From Treponema sp. (GTDB taxonomy: Bacteria; Spirochaetota; Spirochaetia; Treponematales; Treponemataceae): DNA of 9,398 nucleotides. Shown one piece after another: positions 1-5,655 of the stretch (position 1 is the stretch's first letter; the number at the start of each line of letters is the position of its first letter). The notes below the pieces were generated by a model that ran no database searches, was not told the origin of the DNA, and worked only from the letters and a program-made list of their open reading frames with translations. The stretch spans positions 1 through 9,398 of the forward strand of contig JAGARY010000035.1 of the NCBI GenBank assembly GCA_017622055.1, read 5' to 3'. Both the position numbers and the translations under genes were made by a program.

Positions 1-170
1 ATTTTTCCGTCTTGAAGTAAAGAGACTCCTTTTAAAAGTTCAAACCAAGTTATGCTGCTGATTCCGCAAGACATTTGGTAAAATTCTAAATTTGTTAAGA
101 TGTTTTGGGAAGGAAATGGCTTTGTAACTTCTGAAATAATATTTGTATCTAGTAAATAAATTTCTTTCAA
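1..170 (-). CDS. VapC-like PIN-domain toxin, 5' part (cut by window edge)
   Basis: The reading frame starts at TTG (170-168) and stays open through 56 codons to the left edge, so the C-terminal half or more is missing. The first residues read (M)KEIYLLDTNIISEV, the classic N-terminus of PIN-domain ribonucleases of the VapC/FitB type. Asp8 in LDTN and Glu44 in ITWFEL fit the first two acidic metal ligands of the active site. Such toxins cleave RNA, often tRNA, when the antitoxin is lost. The TTG overlaps the TGA of the upstream antitoxin gene as TTGA, and GAGG (184-181) lies 10 bases upstream, so translation is probably coupled to the antitoxin. The start is short of an ATG alternative: the only internal ATG (codon 33) would delete the catalytic Asp. 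The family call is firm at the motif level; the RNA target is unknown. Confidence 0.8.
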   Translation of the reverse strand, partial: MKEIYLLDTNIISEVTKPFPSQNILTNLEFYQMSCGISSITWFELLKGVSLLQDGK

Positions 171-448
171 AATATGTTTTCCTCACTGTAGATTTCTTTA
201 TTTCTTTTCAATGCCTTTTCAAAATCTTCATAGTTGGATTGTTCAAGGCCGCCTGTTTTTTGCTTCCATTTATTGACTTGTGCTATAAAAGAAGGACGAT
301 AATTTTTTTTTAACTGATTGTATTCATCAATACCAATAATCACAGCGCTTGTTTTTCCGTGTTTTGTAATTTCTATAACTTCGCCATTTTCTGCGATTGT
401 GACGTATTCACTTAGTTTAGCTTTAATATCAAAAAGAGGAGCTGTCAT
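167..448 (-). CDS. Phd/YefM-family type II antitoxin
   Basis: A 93-residue protein. The N-terminal half (about residues 7-50) has the Phd/YefM pattern: an amphipathic helix DIKAKLSEYV, then ENGEVIEITKHGKTSAVIIGIDEY, matching the family's 'G-E-x-I-x-I-T-x-H-G-K-x-x-A-V-I' core that forms the DNA-binding dimer. The charged, Lys/Glu-rich C-terminal half (about 55-93) would wrap around and inhibit the toxin. AGGAGG (459-454) lies five bases before the ATG, an excellent ribosome binding site. The stop overlaps the start of the PIN-domain toxin gene, the usual antitoxin-toxin order. Members of this family normally repress their own operon; a candidate operator lies over the promoter at 478-494. Confidence in the family is high. 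Its pairing with a PIN toxin rather than a RelE/YoeB type is read directly from the neighbouring frame. Confidence 0.88.
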   Translation of the reverse strand: MTAPLFDIKAKLSEYVTIAENGEVIEITKHGKTSAVIIGIDEYNQLKKNYRPSFIAQVNKWKQKTGGLEQSNYEDFEKALKRNKEIYSEENIF

Positions 449-482
449 AAAAACCTCCTATAATGTTGTTTAATATGGTTAT

Positions 483-511
483 ATAATAGTTATATTGGGG
501 GTTTATGGCAA
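483..511 (-). promoter_or_regulatory. Promoter of the toxin-antitoxin operon, with direct-repeat operator candidate
   Basis: Reading leftward, TTGCCA (511-506) and TATTAT (488-483) are separated by 17 bases, a good sigma-70 type match. Transcription would start near 476, giving a leader of about 28 bases that contains the AGGAGG site. Two copies of TATAAC (494-489 and 483-478) begin exactly 11 bases apart and cover the -10 region, so they face the same side of the helix. This is a plausible binding site for the Phd-type antitoxin in autorepression. The promoter is seen in the sequence; the operator role is inferred. Confidence 0.6.
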
Positions 512-540
512 ATAAAAAATTGCTGATTACCCAAATCGCG

Positions 541-632
541 TGAGGGGGCGTTGCGGAAAGACCACAGCCCGAATGGGCTAGGACTTGTAGCAAGCACCCG
601 ACGGTGAAAGCGGAGCTTGAACCGGCACGCCC
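541..632. repeat. GC-rich multi-hairpin intergenic element (repeat or structured RNA)
   Basis: By my count 58 of these 92 bases are G or C, while both flanks are strongly AT-rich. It folds compactly. A closing stem GGGCG (546-550) / CGCCC (628-632) extends through T551-A627 and, with small bulges, GC/GC. Inside are hairpin AGCCC-GAAT-GGGCT (566-579), hairpin CTTG-TAG-CAAG (584-594), and a longer hairpin CGGT (602-605) / ACCG (621-624) stacked on tandem G-A mismatches and AAGC-GGA-GCTT (608-618). No frame in it resembles a protein. On the minus strand it reads GGGCGTGCC ... GGGCTGTGGTCTTTCCGC ... CCCTCACGCG, blocks I recall from multicopy intergenic repeats in several bacterial genomes; I cannot check copy number here. 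I see no convincing promoter pointing into it or T-tract after it, so I favour a dispersed repeat over a dedicated RNA gene. Strand is undecided. Confidence 0.5.
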
Positions 633-650
633 AAAAATAAAAAACAACTT

Positions 651-678
651 TTGTTCATTTTAAAAATCGTGGTATAAT
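651..678 (+). promoter_or_regulatory. Extended -10 promoter for a leaderless message
   Basis: TTGTTC (651-656), a 16-base spacer, then TATAAT (673-678) preceded by TGG (670-672), which gives the extended -10 form TGnTATAAT. The expected start site, about seven bases past the -10, is at or within a base or two of 685, which is the A of the ATG of the next gene. Only TTTTTT lies between, with no room for a ribosome binding site. The promoter match is strong; leaderless translation is inferred from the spacing. Confidence 0.65.
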
Positions 679-684
679 TTTTTT

Positions 685-1293
685 ATGCAAATTATTCGTT
701 CTGCCACACAAGGGGAAGTTGTTCTTTCCTTTTTACAAGGTGAATTTGAATCGTCCCGATTTGGGGAAGAACTTCGGCAAGTGTTAGATTTTTTTGGATT
801 TTCTTATTCGCTTATTTCTGACGGTGATTTTTGTGATGAAAAACAAAATGAGGACCGTTTAAAAGTTTTTAAAAAGTTTAGAGGTTTTCCAGACCAAGAT
901 TTGTTTGAACGGTTTCCAAAAGATATTGAATGGAGTTTTGTGCAGTTTTCTAAAGAGAATTTTTTCAATTGTTACTATATTAACTACAGTTATTGGAACG
1001 AACTTTCTGATTTTACTTCCCAGCCCACAACTGCCTGCAAAAATATTTTGGCAGGAAAAGAAGTTTTTGGAGTTTCTAACAAAAATTTTTTGCGGGGCAA
1101 GGAACTTCTTGGAAAAGTTCAGTTTCCCCCTGTAATTTTACTTTCTTGTAATCCTAAAAAGTATTTGATTATTGAAGGTCACAGCAGAATGACGCTTTAC
1201 GGTTTTAATCCCAACTTTTTTGAGGGAACTTTTGGATATATTGGTAAAGTGTCTTCTGCTCAAATGGCTTTTTATGATAATCGAATGGTTTAG
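685..1293 (+). CDS. Hypothetical protein with a ParB/sulfiredoxin-like EGHSR motif
   Basis: A 202-residue protein I do not recognise by name. No signal peptide, membrane segment or cysteine cluster is visible, so it is probably cytoplasmic. It is rich in aromatic residues (Phe, Tyr, Trp). Near the C-terminus the stretch PPVILLSCNPKKYLIIEGHSRMTLYGF (about residues 151-177) resembles the nucleotide-binding 'hydrophobic strand - (D/E)GxHR - hydrophobic helix' element of ParB-N/sulfiredoxin-like folds. This is a weak, motif-level resemblance and no function should be assigned from it. The ATG at 685 directly follows a strong -10 hexamer, with no Shine-Dalgarno sequence. The stop lies one base from the stop of the convergent glycoside hydrolase gene. 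It shares no operon with any neighbour in view. The reading frame is likely real given its promoter, length and clean fit between neighbours. Confidence 0.7.
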   Translation: MQIIRSATQGEVVLSFLQGEFESSRFGEELRQVLDFFGFSYSLISDGDFCDEKQNEDRLKVFKKFRGFPDQDLFERFPKDIEWSFVQFSKENFFNCYYINYSYWNELSDFTSQPTTACKNILAGKEVFGVSNKNFLRGKELLGKVQFPPVILLSCNPKKYLIIEGHSRMTLYGFNPNFFEGTFGYIGKVSSAQMAFYDNRMV

Positions 1294-1294
1294 A

Positions 1295-3676
1295 CTAATT
1301 TACTTCAATAAAATCTAGGGCCAAATCTCCTTCAAGACATTCCAAAACTAAAGTGTGATTTTTGTTTTCCAGATTCAGTTTTGAAAAAATTATCTGGCGA
1401 AAATCATTTTTTTCAATTAAGTAGTTTTTTTCAATTATTTGATTATCTAAAGTGATTTTTATTTTGCATTTTTCTTCAATTTTGCCGCAAAGATTAAATC
1501 CTTTTCCTGTAAAATTAATTGAAGCAATTCCACCTTTTTGAGCTTTTGAACAAGTCCGTTTTAAATGTTTAAAACTTGACATTGTAATGTGTTCCCAATT
1601 TTCGTTATAAGAAAAACATTTGTTTGTGTTGTTGAATCTTGTGATGTAAGGATTTTCCAAAGGTTCAATTTTTAAATTGCAAAATTCGTTTTCATTAAAA
1701 CTGCTGTAAATTGAACTTCTTCCAGCACCAGTTTTCATTTCACTTTTTTTACATTGATGATTTGCAACTTCTTTTTCATTTATTAATGCCACAATCTGAT
1801 TATCTTGTGCAAAAATTTTTAAAGTTTGCCAATCATAAATATTTTCTGTTTCAAATTTTCCTTCCAAGTGGCAAAAATCATTTTCTAGCAAATGCCAAGT
1901 TTTGTCTTCTGTAATTTTGAGCCACCATCCACTTGTTGCTCTGTCTGCTAAAAAATATCGCAATCCAACACCAACGTAATTTTCTTTTTGATTTTTACTA
2001 GGATTTAATTTTGCCTTAATTTCCACAGAATAATTAAACCATCTGTCATCTCCAAAATTTGTTACAGGATTTGGAGTATAGCCCCAATCTGTTGCTTTTG
2101 TTTGTGGCGTAATTTTTTGTTTTAAAACATTTTTTCCATCAATTTGTTCAATTTCAAAAGCACCGCCCATATCTGTTGTAAATTTTGGATTTGGCAAAAT
2201 GATTTTTTCATAACAATCAGGTAAAAAATTATCTTTGTAGGGAAGGGCCATTATTGTATTTTCATTTTGATACAAATCTGCAAGTTCGTTTTTTATATCA
2301 AAATCAATTTTGTTGTCTCCAATTGTTGTAATTGTTACAAGAGAATTTTTTGGAATTTTTGCACTAAATTTTCCTTTTTCAATCAAAATCTCATTTTTTA
2401 CAAAATAATTTGTTTTCCAATTTTCGTAATCTGATTTTTCTGGGCAAGTAGAAATCCACATATTAATTTTTTTATGATTTTTCATCAATTTTTCAATTTC
2501 AAAATCATATTCTAAATCTTCATTTGTCTGATTTGTAATTACTGTTGAAAAATCTTTTTCATCATCACTTATTGCTGTTATAAAACTATATTTTGTATCA
2601 AACACACAATGATTTTTATTTATTCCATCGTTGTGGCAAGCGTTATCTAAATAATACCAACCTTTTTGAATGAATTTTGAAAAATGTAAACACATATAAT
2701 ATCCAGACTCTTTTTCAAAATATCCGTTCCAAGGTGTGTTTGCCGTAATCAATTGTTTATTGCAAAAACAAACTCCATCGTAATAAGCACTTACAACTGG
2801 TTGAAATTGATGCATTGTCATTTTTCCACGAGGATACATGGCAATAATTCTGTTTGCTGTATCAATAAATCCATTTGTTTGTGAAATTACATTTTCTCCA
2901 AATCTGTATATTTCTTTATCAAAACTCATTGGAGGGCTTCCTTCTGTAAACCAAACTGTTTTTCCATCTTTTTCAAATAGTTCAAAAGTTGCTTCTGTAG
3001 ATTCACTTGTATAATGACTTCCAATTATATCTACAGCGTCTTTTAATTGGGGATTATTTTTCATATTTTCACTAATCCACCAAGCATTTTCTTCATCTGC
3101 GGCAACAACTTTTATTGAAGAATAATCGTAAGAACAATTTTTTTCTGATTTTAATGCTTTTGAAAAATAAATAATCCAGTCTTGTTCTATGCCTCGTTCG
3201 TTTCTGTTTGCACTTAAATAATCAAATTTTATTCCAAAATTTTTGTAAGCGGCTTCTAAGTTTTCTTTATACCATTTATATCTGGCTGCAAAAATATCTT
3301 TTGAATCAGAAACCCATTTTGGTTCGCTCCACCAAAGCATATCAAGTGTTAAATCTGGTCTGATTTTTTTTGCGTCGGCGGCAAGAATAAATCCTGCTCC
3401 TCTAAACACATTGCATTCTTCCTTTTCAGTTCGTTTTGTGGCTGGTTCTGTTCCTGAAGTTGAATTTACATCTGAACCCATTTCTATTTTTAAATGATTT
3501 ATTCCAATTTTATCTTTGTCAAAAATTAAATGAAGAATTTCCCAATATTTTTCTGGGCATTCTCTTTTGTAATCTAAAAGAAGGCGAGAAGAATTATTTC
3601 CACTTACCATTCCAAATCCGTAGTATTTTGTATTTTCTTTTTTAGATAATTTTTCTGCGTTAATTTTTATGTTCAT
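1295..3676 (-). CDS. GH59 galactocerebrosidase-like glycoside hydrolase
   Basis: A 793-residue protein that follows animal galactocerebrosidase along its length. The N-terminal part has GFGMVSGNNSSRLLLDY (20-36), where the animal enzyme has a 'GxGAVSGGGATSRLL' segment, then LKIEMGSDVNSTSGTEP (62-78) and a TIM-barrel. The acid/base candidate is Glu160 in NRNERG and the nucleophile candidate is Glu245 in VWFTEGS. QKGWYYLDN (337-345) matches the family's QPGWYYL segment. A beta-rich domain follows, then a lectin-like domain (about 475-672). Residues 675-793 form an extra C-terminal beta-rich domain ending HTLVLECLEGDLALDFIEV, which looks carbohydrate-binding. There is no signal peptide, so the enzyme should act in the cytoplasm on imported beta-galactosides or on galactolipid-derived products; the substrate is inferred. 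AAGGTGAT (3693-3686) precedes the ATG by nine bases. It stands alone and is divergent from the hydrogenase operon. Confidence 0.82.
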   Translation of the reverse strand: MNIKINAEKLSKKENTKYYGFGMVSGNNSSRLLLDYKRECPEKYWEILHLIFDKDKIGINHLKIEMGSDVNSTSGTEPATKRTEKEECNVFRGAGFILAADAKKIRPDLTLDMLWWSEPKWVSDSKDIFAARYKWYKENLEAAYKNFGIKFDYLSANRNERGIEQDWIIYFSKALKSEKNCSYDYSSIKVVAADEENAWWISENMKNNPQLKDAVDIIGSHYTSESTEATFELFEKDGKTVWFTEGSPPMSFDKEIYRFGENVISQTNGFIDTANRIIAMYPRGKMTMHQFQPVVSAYYDGVCFCNKQLITANTPWNGYFEKESGYYMCLHFSKFIQKGWYYLDNACHNDGINKNHCVFDTKYSFITAISDDEKDFSTVITNQTNEDLEYDFEIEKLMKNHKKINMWISTCPEKSDYENWKTNYFVKNEILIEKGKFSAKIPKNSLVTITTIGDNKIDFDIKNELADLYQNENTIMALPYKDNFLPDCYEKIILPNPKFTTDMGGAFEIEQIDGKNVLKQKITPQTKATDWGYTPNPVTNFGDDRWFNYSVEIKAKLNPSKNQKENYVGVGLRYFLADRATSGWWLKITEDKTWHLLENDFCHLEGKFETENIYDWQTLKIFAQDNQIVALINEKEVANHQCKKSEMKTGAGRSSIYSSFNENEFCNLKIEPLENPYITRFNNTNKCFSYNENWEHITMSSFKHLKRTCSKAQKGGIASINFTGKGFNLCGKIEEKCKIKITLDNQIIEKNYLIEKNDFRQIIFSKLNLENKNHTLVLECLEGDLALDFIEVN

Positions 3677-3720
3677 ATCAAAATTATCACCTTATATTTT
3701 CCATTTTTCAATGAAAATCC

Positions 3721-3750
3721 ATAATATAATAAAAAATTCTTAAATGACAA
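3721..3750 (-). promoter_or_regulatory. Promoter candidate of the GH59 gene
   Basis: Reading leftward, TTGTCA (3750-3745) is followed after 16 bases by TATATT (3728-3723), or after 18 bases by TATTAT (3726-3721). The start would fall near 3715, leaving a leader of about 40 bases with AAGGTGAT at 3693-3686 as ribosome binding site. The region is so AT-rich that chance -10 matches are common, so confidence is moderate. Confidence 0.5.
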
Positions 3751-3761
3751 AAAATCATAAA

Positions 3762-3790
3762 TTGTAAAAACAATGTAATTGATGTATAAT
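3762..3790 (+). promoter_or_regulatory. Promoter of the hydrogenase operon, with small palindrome over the -35
   Basis: TTGTAA (3762-3767), a 17-base spacer, and a perfect TATAAT (3785-3790). Transcription would begin near 3797, with GGAG (3811-3814) five bases before the ATG at 3820. The inverted repeat ATTGT-aaaa-ACAAT (3761-3774) covers the -35 box and could bind a repressor. It is shorter and more tightly spaced than the usual Rex site (TTGTnAA...TTnACAA), so I do not call it Rex. No other regulator site is apparent. Confidence 0.65.
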
Positions 3791-3819
3791 ATTTTTAGGA
3801 TTTTTTTGTTGGAGTTTTT

Positions 3820-5655
3820 ATGAAGAGATTAGAAATTGAATCTCCTGGACATGAAGCTAAAGCTTTTGGTGAAATTGGGAATTTTGCATCAAGACGCATA
3901 AAGTCAAGTCCTTTGGGTGTTTGTCCTGTTGATTATACTTTAAACGTAATTAATTTAGCTCACGCTCAGTCATGTGGAAAATGTACTCCTTGCCGAATTG
4001 GTTTAGGTCAATTAACAAAGCTGATTGAGTCTATTTTACTGGGACAAGGAAGTGTAGAAAGTCTTAGTTTAATAGAAGAAACTGCAAAATCAATTTTAGA
4101 TACTGCCGATTGTGCAATTGGTTATGAAGCAGCAAAAATTGCTTTGGTAAGTGTAAAAAATTTTAGAGCAGAATATTTGGCTCATATTAACGAACAACAA
4201 TGTTATTATGGTGTTAGTCATGCCATTCCTTGTACAGCAGTTTGTCCTGCTCATGTTGATGTTCCCGGTTACATCGCTTTGGTAAAAGCGGGAAATTATA
4301 ACGATGCAGTTCGGTTAATTCGTAAAGATAATCCATTCCCAAGTGTTTGTGGTTATGTTTGTGAACATCCTTGTGAAGATATTTGTCGACGTGGAATTGT
4401 TGACGCTCCTGTAAATATTTGTGGACTAAAAAGATACGCTGTTGATAACGCAAAAGATATTCCTCTTCCAAAAATTGCAGAAAAAACTGGAAAAAAAGTT
4501 GCAATTGTTGGTGGCGGTCCTGGTGGTCTTACAACGGCATATTTTTTAACTTTAATGGGCCACGAAACTGTTGTTTACGAACAACGTCATAAACTTGGCG
4601 GAATGCTTCGTTACGGAATTCCAGATTATCGTTTGCCAGAAGATGTTTTAGATTCTGATATTGATTACATTTTAAAATCTGGGGTAAAAGTTGTTTTAGA
4701 TTCTTATGTTGGTGGAAATGTAAAAATTGATGATTTAACAAAAGAATATGATGCAGTTTACATTTCTATTGGTGCTCATGATGATAAAAAAATTGGTTGT
4801 CCTGGTGAAGATTCAAATAATGTTGTAAGTGCTGTAAAAATGCTTAGGGATGTAGGTGAAGGAAACGCTCCAAATTTAGATGGAAAACGTGTTTGTGTTG
4901 TTGGCGGTGGAAACGTTGCCATGGATGCAACTCGTACAAGTTTGCGTTTGGGTGCAAGTCACGTTTCTTGTGTTTATCGTCGCCGCATAGAAGATATGAC
5001 AGCTTTAGCAGAAGAAATTGCAGAAGCTCAGGCTGAAGGTGCAGAAATCAAAACTTTATTTGCTCCAGATCATATTGAAGCAGACGAAAATGGTAATGTT
5101 TGTGCTTTGTGGGTTCAACCTCAAATTATTAGTGATGTTTCTTCTGATGGACGCACAAATGTAAAAAATGCAGATAAACCTTTAGTTAGAATTCCTTGTG
5201 ATTATATAATTGTGGCAATTGGTCAAAGTATTGAATCAAAACATTTTGAGCAAAGCGGAATTTTAACAAAACGTGGTGCAATTCAAGCGGAAAAATCATG
5301 TTTTGTTCCTGGAAGTAAAAATGTTTTTGCTGGTGGTGATGCTGTTTCTGGACCTGCAACTGTAATTAGAGCTGTTGCCGCTGGAAAAGTTGCTGCTGCG
5401 AATATTGATGAATTCTTAGGCTTTAATCACAAAATTACAGTTGATGTTGAAGTTCCTTCTCCATCTCTCACAAATACTCCAGCCACTGGGCGGGTAAATT
5501 TAACTTGCCGAAACATTGAAAAAATTAAAGATGATTTTGATTTAGTTTCTGTTGGAATGAGCGAAGAAGAAAAAAATCAAGAATGTTCAAGATGTTTGCG
5601 TTGTGATCATTTTGGTTTTGGAATTTTTAAGGGAGGAAGAAACATAGAATGGTAA
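3820..5655 (+). CDS. NuoF C-terminal domain - GltD/NfnL-like fusion, FAD/NAD(P)H subunit of [FeFe] hydrogenase
   Basis: A 611-residue cytoplasmic oxidoreductase subunit. Residues about 35-125 match only the C-terminal 4Fe-4S domain of NuoF/HydB: SCGKCTPCR with Cys52, 55 and 58, and Cys98 in DCAIG. The FMN/NADH-binding part of NuoF is absent. Residues about 128-210 are the GltD-type N-terminal Fe-S domain, with Cys138, Cys142 and the row Cys177, 181, 185, 189. A two-dinucleotide-fold flavoprotein follows: FAD site VGGGPGG (230-236), NAD(P)H site VGGGNVAMD (361-369) with YRRR (386-389) suggesting NADPH, and FAD-closing FAGGDAVSGPATV (503-515). CSRCLRCD (589-596) adds a C-terminal cysteine cluster. 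It should pass electrons between NAD(P)H and the hydrogenase encoded immediately downstream, with which it overlaps by seven bases. The closest relatives are small glutamate synthase subunits and NfnL, but the hydrogenase context rules out a glutamate synthase role for this copy unless a large subunit lies elsewhere. Confidence 0.88.
   Translation: MKRLEIESPGHEAKAFGEIGNFASRRIKSSPLGVCPVDYTLNVINLAHAQSCGKCTPCRIGLGQLTKLIESILLGQGSVESLSLIEETAKSILDTADCAIGYEAAKIALVSVKNFRAEYLAHINEQQCYYGVSHAIPCTAVCPAHVDVPGYIALVKAGNYNDAVRLIRKDNPFPSVCGYVCEHPCEDICRRGIVDAPVNICGLKRYAVDNAKDIPLPKIAEKTGKKVAIVGGGPGGLTTAYFLTLMGHETVVYEQRHKLGGMLRYGIPDYRLPEDVLDSDIDYILKSGVKVVLDSYVGGNVKIDDLTKEYDAVYISIGAHDDKKIGCPGEDSNNVVSAVKMLRDVGEGNAPNLDGKRVCVVGGGNVAMDATRTSLRLGASHVSCVYRRRIEDMTALAEEIAEAQAEGAEIKTLFAPDHIEADENGNVCALWVQPQIISDVSSDGRTNVKNADKPLVRIPCDYIIVAIGQSIESKHFEQSGILTKRGAIQAEKSCFVPGSKNVFAGGDAVSGPATVIRAVAAGKVAAANIDEFLGFNHKITVDVEVPSPSLTNTPATGRVNLTCRNIEKIKDDFDLVSVGMSEEEKNQECSRCLRCDHFGFGIFKGGRNIEW

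Noticed and set aside
541..632. tRNA, RNase P RNA or another standard RNA gene
   Set aside because: The GGAAAGACC and GGTGAAAG-like strings recall RNase P RNA, but the element is far too short and lacks its core. There is no tRNA cloverleaf with a T-loop and 3' CCA.
429..647. Leftward open frame of 72 codons across the GC-rich island
   Set aside because: It overlaps the well-supported antitoxin start, its ribosome binding site and promoter, and its composition follows the hairpin element rather than a protein. No ribosome binding site precedes it.
3761..3774. Rex operator at the hydrogenase promoter
   Set aside because: Rex sites have longer arms with wider spacing; only TTGT...ACAA is shared, which is common by chance here.
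4214..4741. Leftward open frames inside the FAD subunit gene
   Set aside because: They are antisense to a strongly conserved protein and have low-complexity, His/Gln/Leu-rich translations with no motif.
3820..5655. Glutamate synthase small subunit
   Set aside because: The GltD module is complete, but the N-terminal NuoF-type cluster and the overlap with the hydrogenase gene point to a hydrogenase partner. No large glutamate synthase subunit is in view.
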